Part shown: piece by piece, positions 45,857-58,605 of the stretch | How positions within the stretch are numbered: the stretch's first letter is position 1 | Layout: each line of letters begins with the position of its first letter | Assembly: GCA_951812665.1 (NCBI GenBank) | Contig: CATOST010000023.1 | Location: forward strand, 144,965 to 208,964 | From: an uncultured Acidobacteriota bacterium | GTDB lineage: Bacteria > Acidobacteriota > UBA6911 > RPQK01 > JAJDTT01 | Direction: 5' to 3' | Length of the DNA: 64,000 bases | The notes under the pieces: model-generated | What the model was told of the DNA's origin: nothing | Databases searched by the model: none | Seen by the model: only the letters and a program-made list of their open reading frames with translations | Position numbers and translations under genes: made by a program

Positions 45857-47401
45857 ATGAGATCGTTTCGTTTCCTGGGGTTTCTGTTGCTGGGGCTCAG
45901 TCTGGTAGCGCCGAGTGTCGTGTGGGCGGGGTCGAGCCATGACTCTCTTCCCCGGGAGATCGGTTCTCGCCGGGAGCTATTCGTCGACCATTTTCTGATC
46001 GACCGCCTGCAGGGGGTTCGACTGCAGCTGCACGAACCGCGACCCGCCGAGCAGGTGATCCGCATCGACCGTCCCTGGGAGAATGAGTTCAACTTCGGAT
46101 ACAAGATCTTTCAGGAGGGGGGCCTCTACCACCTCTACTACCTGGCCCGGACCACGCTGCCGTCGGAGCAAAGATTCCGCCGCGCCATCAGCTACGCCCG
46201 GAGCCGGGACGGCATCCACTGGGAGAAGCCGAACCTGGGACTGGTGGAGGTGGACGGCAGCCGTGAGAACAACGTAATCAGGCTGGGGCGGCTGGTCCCA
46301 TTCGTGGACAACCGGCCCGGCGTGCCGGCCGATCGCCGCATCAAGGCCACCAGCTCCCATTACCGGGACCGGCCCGAGTGGAAGAACGAGCATCCCCTGG
46401 ACGGGAGGAAGTACGTGGACCTGTTCCTGTACGAGTCTTCCGACGGGGTGGATTTCCGGAAGATTCAGGAAGATCCGGTCTTCATCACCACGCTCCCCAA
46501 CGGCTTCGACGGCGTTCAATCCATCTTCTGGTCCGAATCCGAGGGGAAGTATGTTCTCTACTTCCGATTCATGACCTCCAACACCAGGCCCAGAAAACGC
46601 TCCGTGGCCCGGAGCACATCCCCGGATCTCCTGAGTTGGACCGATCCTGTTCCCATGGAGTACACCACGGGAGGCATCGTCCCGCCCGAACATCTCTATG
46701 AGCACCAGACGGTTCAGTATTTCCGGGCCCCCCACATCTACGTGGCCTTCCCGCCGCGGTTCATGTATGGCCGCTCCGCGCTCACCAAGGAGCAGGCCAA
46801 GGCCGCCGGCGTTGTCTCGGACGCCACCCAACCGAAGAATCCGGATTGGTTGTCCCACGACTGCGCGGACGCCGCCTTCATGACCTCCCGGGGGGGCACG
46901 CTCTACGACCGCACCTTCATGGGCGTTTTCGTCCGCCCGGGACCGGACACCCTCAACTGGGTCTCCCGCACCAACTATCCGCTTCAGGGCGTGGTCCGGA
47001 CCGGTCCGGCCGAGATGTCCATCTACGTGGGCCGGCACTACGGGCATCCCACGTGGCACATCCAGCGGTTGACCCTGCGGCTGGACGGATTCGCCTCCGT
47101 CAACGCGCCGTACGCCGGTGGGGAGATGCTCACGAAGCCCCTGAAGTTTTCCGGGAACCGGCTAGAGGTCAACTACTCCACCTCGGCTGCGGGCAGCTTG
47201 CGGGTGGAGATTCAGGACACCGAGGGGAAGCCGATACCCGGCTTCTCCCTGGCGGATTGTCCCGAGATCATCGGAGACGAGATTGCCCGGGACGTGTCGT
47301 GGGACGGGGGCAGCGACGTGGGCCGTCTGGCCGGTACCGCCGTTCGGCTCCGCTTCGTGATGAAGGACGCGGATCTCTACTCCATCCGTTTCTACGAGTG
47401 A
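45857..47401 (+). CDS. Secreted protein of uncharacterised family, paralogue 3
   Basis: 514 residues with a clear signal peptide (FLGFLLLGLSLVAPSVVWA). The header IGSRRELFVDHFLIDRLQGV and the C-terminal domain (LEVNYSTSAAGSLRVEIQD, VRLRFVMKDADLYSIRFYE) align with paralogues 1 and 2. The middle is clearly more diverged and includes a longer loop (RPEWKNEHPLDGRKYVDLF). It therefore predates the tandem duplication of the other two. The family occurs widely in Planctomycetes and Acidobacteriota as hypothetical proteins. A glycan-active propeller is a reasonable guess but not shown. Confidence 0.75.
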   Translation: MRSFRFLGFLLLGLSLVAPSVVWAGSSHDSLPREIGSRRELFVDHFLIDRLQGVRLQLHEPRPAEQVIRIDRPWENEFNFGYKIFQEGGLYHLYYLARTTLPSEQRFRRAISYARSRDGIHWEKPNLGLVEVDGSRENNVIRLGRLVPFVDNRPGVPADRRIKATSSHYRDRPEWKNEHPLDGRKYVDLFLYESSDGVDFRKIQEDPVFITTLPNGFDGVQSIFWSESEGKYVLYFRFMTSNTRPRKRSVARSTSPDLLSWTDPVPMEYTTGGIVPPEHLYEHQTVQYFRAPHIYVAFPPRFMYGRSALTKEQAKAAGVVSDATQPKNPDWLSHDCADAAFMTSRGGTLYDRTFMGVFVRPGPDTLNWVSRTNYPLQGVVRTGPAEMSIYVGRHYGHPTWHIQRLTLRLDGFASVNAPYAGGEMLTKPLKFSGNRLEVNYSTSAAGSLRVEIQDTEGKPIPGFSLADCPEIIGDEIARDVSWDGGSDVGRLAGTAVRLRFVMKDADLYSIRFYE

Positions 47402-47450
47402 TGCCGGTAACTGAAAAACGGGCGATGCGGGGCTTCGCCGTGGACTCCGG

Positions 47451-50483
<3,033 letters not shown>

Positions 50484-50581
50484 GGCCGCTGATTCTCTCC
50501 CGCGGAAGTCGGCTTCGGCAACAGCCGGGAGGCCACGAAGTTCCTGGGATGCCGGCCGATCGATTCTGATAGGGTGAACCC

Positions 50582-51028
50582 ATGGTCAGAAGCGCTGCCG
50601 CCACGGTCGAGGAGTACTTGCAAGAGCTTGTCCCGGACCGCCGGGAGGACATTCAGGCGGTGAGGGAGTTGGTCTTGGACAACCTGCCGCCGGGTTATGT
50701 CGAGACCATGAACTGGGGGATGATCACTTATGAGATTCCCTTGGAGCGTTATCCCAAGACGTACAACAAGCAGCCCCTCATGTACGCTGCTCTGGCCTCT
50801 CAGAAGCGCTACATGTCCCTCTACCTGATGTGCGTCTACAGCCACCGGGAATCCAGGATCCGGTTCGAGGAGAGGTTCAAGGCAAGCGGGAAAAAACTCA
50901 ACATGGGCAAGTCGTGCGTCCGCTTCAGGCGGGTGGAAGACCTGCCTCCGGACCTCATTGCCGAGACCGTCGCCGGCACCTCGGTAGCGGACTACATCAA
51001 GTTTTATGAGGCGTCCCGCAGGCGGTAG
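50582..51028 (+). CDS. DUF1801 (YdhG-like) protein
   Basis: A 148-residue protein. [24 protein letters not shown] and [16 protein letters not shown] are typical of the DUF1801 fold, and [19 protein letters not shown] closes the domain. Members have been linked by structure to frataxin-like or iron-related folds, but the biochemical role is unclear. It starts with ATG at 50582, divergent from the cytochrome lipoprotein gene (about 100 nt apart), and is followed by ahcY after 185 nt. Confidence 0.8.
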   Translation: MVRSAAATVEEYLQELVPDRREDIQAVRELVLDNLPPGYVETMNWGMITYEIPLERYPKTYNKQPLMYAALASQKRYMSLYLMCVYSHRESRIRFEERFKASGKKLNMGKSCVRFRRVEDLPPDLIAETVAGTSVADYIKFYEASRRR

Positions 51029-51213
51029 AAGGACACCGCCTGGAACTCTGCTCCGGAACCCCGGACGGCTCCGGTTGGCTGACTTTCTGCTATCCTAACT
51101 ACCCTTGGGAAAGGGTCGTTGCACCCTGGACGCCGGGTTCAGTGCCGTTCGGGACGTTCATTCCCGGGCTTCCGGCGATCGGTTTCAGACTTGATGGAAG
51201 GGAATCCGGACTC

Positions 51214-52647
<1,434 letters not shown>

Positions 52648-52881
52648 GGCGGAGTCGCGGCAGCGGTCCCGCCCGTCCTTGTCGGAAAATCCTGACACCA
52701 CGCCACGATTGGTCGGCGCCCGGTTCGAAGCGAAGACCGCATCGTGCTTGCAGCCAGTTCTGAACCGTTCGGAGTCGGCACGGCGAACGATAGACGATGA
52801 CCTGGGTACAGGACTCGCATCCTTTGGCCCGCGTGAAACCGAAGGCATGTTTCATCCCACCACCCGAAAGGGGGCCTGTCA

Positions 52882-54036
52882 TTGAGCGAATATCAGTATT
52901 ACGAGTTTCAGGCCATCGATCGGCCACTCGGCGAGGCGGACATTCGGGCCCTGGAAGGGCTGTCGACACGGGCGCGGATCACCGCCACGAGCTTCGTCAA
53001 TCACTACAACTGGGGCGACTTCGGCGGCAATCCCGGAAATATGATGGAGCGCTGGTTCGACCTGCATCTCTATCTCGCCAACTGGGGGACGAGGCGGCTC
53101 ATGATCCGAGTGCCCAAGCGGTTCCTGGACCGTTCGCGGTTGAAGGTCTTCCTGGGCGAGGTCGACGGGGTCCACGTCCGGGTTTCGGGAAGGAATCTGA
53201 TCGTCGACATCTGGTCCCAAGACGAGGAGCGTGAATACGACCATTTGGACGACGGCCCCGGCTTGCTTGGCGCGATGGCGCCGTTGCGCTCCGACCTGCT
53301 CTCGGGCGATCTGAGGCTCTTCTACCTCCTCTGGTTGACGGCGGTAGAAGCCGGAGACCTGGAGGATGACGAAAAGGAGCCGCTGCCGGGCATCGGTCCC
53401 CTCACCGGTTCGCTCGAAGCGTTCGCCGATTTCTTCCATATCGATCCGGACCTGGTGCAAGTCGCCGCCGAGGTCCCCCTGAACGCGGATCTCGGAAAGG
53501 TATCCGCGGCCGCGCGCCGCAGGGCGGTCGAGGCCATCCCCCACGAGGAGAAGACAGCGCTTCTCGGGCGCCTCGTCGATGGCGATCCGCATGTGATGGT
53601 CGAACTTCAGCGCAAGGTCCGTGAAGCTGTCACAGAGCCCCCAGGCGAGGCGCAAGCCAAGCGCCGGACGGTTGCGGACCTGCGCGGCCGGATGGAGGAG
53701 ATCCGCGAAGCGCGGCGGGTGGCGACAGCCAAACGGGTGGAGGCCGAACGACGCCGGCAGGCGGAAGAGGCCGAGCGGGCGCGGCGTGCACGAATCAAAG
53801 GCGTCAGGCAGCGGGGGGAGAGTGTCTGGGGCGAGATCGAAACGGAGATCGGAAGACGCAATGCCAGCGGTTACGATCGGGCGGCCGGCTTGATCTTCGA
53901 CCTCCGGACACTGGCCGAGCAGGATGGCGCGACGGAGGAGTTCTCGAAACGGGTTCGATCCATCTGCCACCGGCATGCACGCAAGTGGAGTTTTCTCAAA
54001 CGACTGGGGAAACTTGCCCTCGACGACCCGACGTAA
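52882..54036 (+). CDS. Conserved hypothetical protein with C-terminal coiled coil
   Basis: 384 residues, apparently starting at TTG 52882. The N-terminal 150 residues are well formed and charged (YQYYEFQAIDRPLGEADIRAL, then TRARITATSFVNHYNWGDFGG and RWFDLHLYLANWGTRRLMIRV). This opening resembles hypothetical proteins found beside SWIM-zinc-finger genes, a resemblance recalled and not tested. Residues about 240-320 are an Arg/Glu/Ala-rich coiled coil (EARRVATAKRVEAERRRQAEE). The C-terminus is helical. No enzyme motif, signal peptide or membrane segment is seen. It stands alone between ahcY and a repeat-rich region. Confidence 0.7.
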   Translation: MSEYQYYEFQAIDRPLGEADIRALEGLSTRARITATSFVNHYNWGDFGGNPGNMMERWFDLHLYLANWGTRRLMIRVPKRFLDRSRLKVFLGEVDGVHVRVSGRNLIVDIWSQDEEREYDHLDDGPGLLGAMAPLRSDLLSGDLRLFYLLWLTAVEAGDLEDDEKEPLPGIGPLTGSLEAFADFFHIDPDLVQVAAEVPLNADLGKVSAAARRRAVEAIPHEEKTALLGRLVDGDPHVMVELQRKVREAVTEPPGEAQAKRRTVADLRGRMEEIREARRVATAKRVEAERRRQAEEAERARRARIKGVRQRGESVWGEIETEIGRRNASGYDRAAGLIFDLRTLAEQDGATEEFSKRVRSICHRHARKWSFLKRLGKLALDDPT

Positions 54037-54387
54037 CGGTTGGCCCGGCACTCGGCCGGCGCCGAAACCCCTCAGCTTGCAACGACGAACGACGACAGGG
54101 GGCGCCCCTCTTCCAACGAACGCGAAAAAGGGGACAGTCTATTTTTCGGGAGTCGTCTTTCCGGGACGTGCCACCGCGGCACCGAACGACCCAGATCACA
54201 GAAACCGCTCAATAGACTGAACTGTCCGATCAATGTATGGAAAGTCCTCCGGACTCCCATCCATTCGCCAACGGTTCAATGCTTCGCTTCCGGGCGGGAT
54301 TCCCAAGATTTACAACCCAATCCAGGCGAGGGCAACCACAATGGGTCGCCCCTACGACGCGTGCCACGGAGCCTGCAGGTCCAGCTC
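54037..54387. other. Repeat-rich intergenic region
   Basis: 351 nt with no gene. It holds a half hairpin element (GGGGGCGCCCCTC, 54098-54110), an inverted repeat CGAAAAA/TTTTTCG around GGGGACAGTCTA (54123-54148), and a degenerate full hairpin copy (54330-54356, copy A6: GGGCAACC, then GGGTCGCCC and CTACG). Confidence 0.6.
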
Positions 54388-54600
54388 ATGAAGAAAGAAG
54401 ATCGAGAGCGTCAAGCTGCGAGGCGGCGAAAGGCCGTTGCCGAGTGGCTCCCTCAGGCGCTACGAAAAGCTGGACGCGGCCAAACCGGGACCGTCGAGGC
54501 CAAACTCCGAGCGGTCGCTGAAGCAGCGCGAAACGAGTTCCCCACCGCCGACATCGACGTCGTGTTGCGTGAGATTGGAGCCGGGCATTGCCTCGAGTGA
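54388..54600 (+). CDS. Small hypothetical protein, possible antitoxin
   Basis: A 70-residue protein: a highly charged start (MKKEDRERQAARRRKAVAEW), then LRKAGRGQTGTVEAKLRAVAEAARNEF as helical sequence (split: GTVEAKLRAVAEAARNEFP), ending DIDVVLREIGAGHCLE. Small size, charge and an overlapping downstream fragment resembling the start of a PIN-domain toxin suggest a VapB-like or related antitoxin. Upstream in-frame sequence is repeat-derived, so ATG 54388 is preferred. The ending is typical of antitoxins that overlap their toxin start. Confidence 0.45.
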   Translation: MKKEDRERQAARRRKAVAEWLPQALRKAGRGQTGTVEAKLRAVAEAARNEFPTADIDVVLREIGAGHCLE

Positions 54601-54668
54601 TCGTGAGCAGGACGAGCCTTATCGCCTACCTGGCCGGTGTTGCCCACCCAGACTCGGAGCGCGGCTGA
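54588..54668 (+). pseudogene. Possible truncated PIN-domain toxin N-terminus
   Basis: Overlapping the end of the small protein, a frame from TTG 54588 reads LPRVIVSRTSLIAYLAGVAH and stops after 26 residues. PIN toxins begin with a hydrophobic strand then D-T/S-S-x-L. Here the catalytic Asp position is Arg (VSRTS). The rest of the toxin is gone. Confidence 0.35.
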
Positions 54669-54709
54669 AGAAATGTCCCGACCTGTGGCCGGGTCGGCCG
54701 CCCCTTCCG

Positions 54710-56044
54710 CTAGATCAACTCCGCAACCGGCTGGCCCGTTTCGTCGTCGATGGAGTTGGCGATCTTCACGGGGCGGCCGATGGGGCTCATGTACTCCTGG
54801 TGCCAGTCGATGCCGAAGGCCTTGTAGAGGGTGGCGAACAGGTCCCCGATGGTGACTCTTCGCTCCGCCACGTAGGCTCCCCGGTCGTCGCTGGCGCCCA
54901 CCACCTTGCCGCCTTCGATCCCGCCTCCTCCCAATAGCAGGGACCAGCAGTGGGGCCAGTGGTCTCTTCCCAGCTTGGAGTTGAGGTGGGGACTGCGTCC
55001 GAACTCCCCCATGACGACCACGACCGTGGACTCCAAAAGGCCCCGCTGGTGGAGGTCCTCCAGCAGGGCCGGCAGGGAGTCGTCCAGTTTCGCCGTCTGC
55101 TTGAGGTTCCGCCGGTCGTTGTGCGAGTGGGTGTCCCAGCCGTTGAGGTCGTGGCCGGCCGCCGTGATGAAGCGGCTGCCCGACTCCACCAGGCGCCGGG
55201 CCAGAAGGAGGCTCTGGCCGAAGCTGGTCCGGCCGTAGGCGTCCCGGGTCTGCTCCGATTCCTGGCTCAGGTCGAAGGCTTGCCGCACCTCCGGGGCCGT
55301 GATCATCTCCAGGGCCTGTTGGCTGAAACGGTCCATCTTGGTGTGCTCGGCGGTCTGGATCTTCTTCCGGTAGTACCCGTCCACCAGGTTCAGGAAAGTC
55401 CGCCGGTCCTCCAGGTGTTCCCGGGTCAGAGTCTTGGGAAGGCTGAGGTCGAGCACCTGGAAGTCCTTGTCGTTGGGGTTCCCCACCATCATGGGATCGA
55501 ACTCGGGCCCCAGGAACTGGCCCTTCTGGCAGTCGTAGTGCCGGTTGCCCGCCTTGGCCGGAACCACGACGTTGGGCGGGACATGGTTGATCCGGCCCAG
55601 CTCCCGGCAGACGATGGACCCGATGCCGGGAAAGTCCATGGCCGGCGTGGGCCGGTGGCCGGTGAGGCCGTAGTAGATGGCCCTTTCGTGGTTCGGCTCC
55701 AGCGACTGCATGGAGCGGATGATGGAGACCTTGTCCATATGCCGGGACAGGTTGGGGAGCAGCTCGGAGATCCGGATGCCGGGCACGTTGGTGGATATGG
55801 ACCCAAAGCTGCTGTTGGGTTTGGGGTCCCAGGTGTCCATCTGGGCGGGCCCTCCCTCCAACCAGATGAGGATGCAGGATCGGGCCTTGGCCGGCGCGGC
55901 GTCCTTTCCCGCCTTGGCCCTGAGGTGGGCGGCCTCCAGGTAACGGCCCAAGGACATTCCCAGCAGGCTCAGAGATCCCACCTTCAGGAAGGATCGCCTC
56001 GCCAGGATGTCCGGAGTCGGCAACAGGCACCCCGTATACTTCAT
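54710..56044 (-). CDS. DUF1501 family protein (exported)
   Basis: A 444-residue alkaline-phosphatase-superfamily-like protein with a twin-arginine-like signal (LARRSFLKVGSLSLLGMSLG). SCILIWLEGGPAQMDTWDPKP is the DUF1501 header, with FGRSPHLNSKLGRDHWPHCWS and NGWDTHSHND downstream as conserved putative metal-site blocks. DUF1501 genes nearly always lie next to DUF1549/DUF1553 genes, as here (23 nt after it). The function is not established. It is the third gene of an operon with the DUF1549 and PPC proteins. Confidence 0.88.
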   Translation of the reverse strand: MKYTGCLLPTPDILARRSFLKVGSLSLLGMSLGRYLEAAHLRAKAGKDAAPAKARSCILIWLEGGPAQMDTWDPKPNSSFGSISTNVPGIRISELLPNLSRHMDKVSIIRSMQSLEPNHERAIYYGLTGHRPTPAMDFPGIGSIVCRELGRINHVPPNVVVPAKAGNRHYDCQKGQFLGPEFDPMMVGNPNDKDFQVLDLSLPKTLTREHLEDRRTFLNLVDGYYRKKIQTAEHTKMDRFSQQALEMITAPEVRQAFDLSQESEQTRDAYGRTSFGQSLLLARRLVESGSRFITAAGHDLNGWDTHSHNDRRNLKQTAKLDDSLPALLEDLHQRGLLESTVVVVMGEFGRSPHLNSKLGRDHWPHCWSLLLGGGGIEGGKVVGASDDRGAYVAERRVTIGDLFATLYKAFGIDWHQEYMSPIGRPVKIANSIDDETGQPVAELI

Positions 56045-56067
56045 GTTGTTTCTCTCAGTACGTTCAC

Positions 56068-58605
56068 TCAGTGGTTGTGGGCGAATTCCCGCGATGCCAA
56101 GAGCGCCCAGACCAGGTTCTTCAGGCCCTCTCCCCGGGAGGGATTCCGCTGGATCAGCTGCTCCAGTCCGTCCCGCTCTTCCGGGCGGGGATAGCGGGTC
56201 AGGGCGGCGAGATAGAGCTCCTCGATGATCTCGGCGTCGGTGGCGCCGGCAGCCATCAGGCGATCCAGACGGCTCCCCTCAGCGGCCAGTTTCTCCGTAT
56301 AGGTGGATCCCACCAGGAGATGAAGCGCCTGATTCAGGCTGGGCTCGACGCTCCGCTCCGGGACCTGCGCGCGATCGGTTCTCCCGTACATGTCCATGAA
56401 GGCCGAGGGGAAGATGTCCGGCATGGTCAGCTCGATGGCCCGAGTGCCCGGAGGCGCCATTCCCTTGTCGGTGGTCTCGAAGGTCTGGGGCACGGCGGTC
56501 ACCGAAGTCACCGCGTCGAGGAGAACTTCGGCGTCCAGGGGCCGGGGCCGGGAGTGGGAGTAGTTGATTCGGTCTGTTTCGGATCCGGGATCCGGCGTGG
56601 ATGAGCGCTGGTAAGTCTCCGAGAGGACCATGCGCCGGAGCAACTGCTTCAGATCGTATCCCTGCTCCCGGAAATCGCGGGCCAGGGCCTTCAGCAGCCG
56701 GGGATGGGTCGAAGGATTGGTCGATCGAAAGTCGTCCACCGGTTCCACCAGGCCTCGTCCGAAGATGGTGGCCCAGAAACGGTTGACCGCGGCTTCGGCG
56801 AACCAGGGGTGATTGGTCACCCAACGGGCAAAGGTCTGGCGGGGACTGGAGTGGGCGTGAGCGGGGACCGGCGAGCCGCCGGGCAGGACCGGCTCCACTT
56901 CCAGGCCGGTCCGGGGATGAATGGTTTTCTTGCTGTTGGGGTCGGTGCCGAAATCGGGGTCGGGTCCATCCGGGTCGTCGTAGATCAAGGAAGTGCCGAA
57001 CCCGGACCACTCGGACCGCGTGACCCGTTTGAAGAAGGCGGCCAAGCCCCAGAACTCGTCCTGACTCCAGGACTCATAGGGATGGTTGTGGCATTGGGCG
57101 CAGTCCAGGCGCCGTCCCAGGAAGACCCGAAACTGCTCGGCCATGGCGTTCTCGGGCCTGGGGATGACCCCGTTCTGCAGGAAATGGCGCGAGGCCCCAT
57201 CGTAACCCTGGGCCGTGATCCGTTCACTTGCCATCTGGTCGTAGGGTTTGTTGGTGGCCACCGAGTCGCGGACCCATTGCCAGTAGATGTGACCGTGCTC
57301 GGCCATGCCGGTGGCGGTGTGGCCGACCCGCATCAGGTCGGCGAGACGGAAGGTCCAGTAGTCGGTGAACTCCAACGACTCCAGAAGCAGGTCCACCAGC
57401 TGTTCTCGCTTATTCGGGTCCCGGCTGGCCAGAAACTCCCGGACCCGATGGGGAGGGGGCAGGGTCCCGGTCAGATCCAGGCAGATGCGCCGGAGAAACT
57501 CGGTATCGGTGGAACGGCGCGCGGGCCGGAGGTGGAACTTCCGCAGTTTGGCCAGGACGTGCTCGTCGATGTAGTTGCCCGAGGCGTAGGAGACAGAGTC
57601 GGTCACGGCATCGGCGATGACTCCGATCCGAGTGTTCACCACGTGACCCGGAGCGCGCACCAGAACGGTGGTTTCACCCGGGCTCAGGGCCCGAACCGTT
57701 CCTTGCGAATCCACCTTCACGGTCTCCAGGTTGGAGGATTCATAGCGTACCTGGTCGGTCACGTCCTCACGGGATCCGTCCGGAAGGTGGGCCAACACCA
57801 CCAACCCATGGCGAGCCCCGGATTCCAGGACCATCTGGGAGGGGAGGACCTCGAGCCGAAGGATCCTCCGAGCCGTCTCGGCCGATTCGTCTCCGAAGCC
57901 GGCGCCCCGGCGAATCCAGTCCAGGAGCATCCGGTAGTCCGGCGAGTCCGGGGAAAGGCGTTCTCCGCCCCCGTGGGGAATTTGGAGCGTGGGTTTCTGC
58001 AGCAGGAGGCTCCGGTCCGGAACTGCCAGGTCAACTCGAGGCTCGATGGCGCCGCCCGCCTCGGTGCTCATGACCTGATAGTCTCCGCCCTCTATGATCC
58101 AGCGGTAGTCGTCGCGGGGATGGAGGGCGTCGATGGAGAGCTTGAACCCGGCTCGGCCCTTGACTCCGCCGTGACAGTCGCTGGAGTTGCATCCCCGTTT
58201 GGTGAGGATGGTTCCGATATCCCGCGAAAAGCTGAACGGCCTTTGCGCTCCAGCCTTGGAGACGCGGATCGAGGCCCGGGCCGTCAACTTGCCCATTTGG
58301 ACCTGGAGCGTGGTCTCTCCCTCCGCCAGGGAAGTCACCCGTCCCGCCGGGTCCACTTGGGCGACTCCGCTCGAAGCCAGGGAAAACCGGCTCTGGGAGG
58401 TGACGTCCCGCTCCAGACCGTCGGCTCCCCGTCCCAGGACCAGAAAGCGTTGAGAGGCGCCGGCGTTCGGGAGCACGAGCTCTTCCGGCAGCAGACGTAG
58501 CGACAGGACGGTTGGCGAGGCGGCCGCCGCCGGGGCCGCGGCGCCCAGAAGAACGCTTGCCATGACGCAGGGGAACAGATTTCGGACCAGGCTCGGTGAC
58601 TTCAT
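56068..58605 (-). CDS. DUF1549/DUF1553 protein with Big_2 domains and haem-binding motifs
   Basis: An 845-residue exported protein (signal MASVLLGAAAPAAAAS). Two Ig-like Big_2 domains (about 31-115 and 250-330) flank a cytochrome-like segment with C139-N-S-S-D-C144-H145, an expanded C-x4-C-H motif. DUF1549 (about 344-550) contains C502-A-Q-C505-H506, and DUF1553 follows (about 590-830; NRFWATIFGRGLVEPVDDFR). The ATG overlaps the stop of the upstream PPC gene. The combination suggests a periplasmic haem protein, perhaps an oxidase or electron-transfer partner of DUF1501. The substrate is unknown. Confidence 0.87.
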   Translation of the reverse strand: MKSPSLVRNLFPCVMASVLLGAAAPAAAASPTVLSLRLLPEELVLPNAGASQRFLVLGRGADGLERDVTSQSRFSLASSGVAQVDPAGRVTSLAEGETTLQVQMGKLTARASIRVSKAGAQRPFSFSRDIGTILTKRGCNSSDCHGGVKGRAGFKLSIDALHPRDDYRWIIEGGDYQVMSTEAGGAIEPRVDLAVPDRSLLLQKPTLQIPHGGGERLSPDSPDYRMLLDWIRRGAGFGDESAETARRILRLEVLPSQMVLESGARHGLVVLAHLPDGSREDVTDQVRYESSNLETVKVDSQGTVRALSPGETTVLVRAPGHVVNTRIGVIADAVTDSVSYASGNYIDEHVLAKLRKFHLRPARRSTDTEFLRRICLDLTGTLPPPHRVREFLASRDPNKREQLVDLLLESLEFTDYWTFRLADLMRVGHTATGMAEHGHIYWQWVRDSVATNKPYDQMASERITAQGYDGASRHFLQNGVIPRPENAMAEQFRVFLGRRLDCAQCHNHPYESWSQDEFWGLAAFFKRVTRSEWSGFGTSLIYDDPDGPDPDFGTDPNSKKTIHPRTGLEVEPVLPGGSPVPAHAHSSPRQTFARWVTNHPWFAEAAVNRFWATIFGRGLVEPVDDFRSTNPSTHPRLLKALARDFREQGYDLKQLLRRMVLSETYQRSSTPDPGSETDRINYSHSRPRPLDAEVLLDAVTSVTAVPQTFETTDKGMAPPGTRAIELTMPDIFPSAFMDMYGRTDRAQVPERSVEPSLNQALHLLVGSTYTEKLAAEGSRLDRLMAAGATDAEIIEELYLAALTRYPRPEERDGLEQLIQRNPSRGEGLKNLVWALLASREFAHNH

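Noticed and set aside
51029..51213. SAH riboswitch in the ahcY leader
   Set aside because: GTCGTTGCACC at about 51116 faintly recalls the motif, but the conserved GAGGAGCG core and pairing partners are not found. An Infernal search with RF01057 would settle it.
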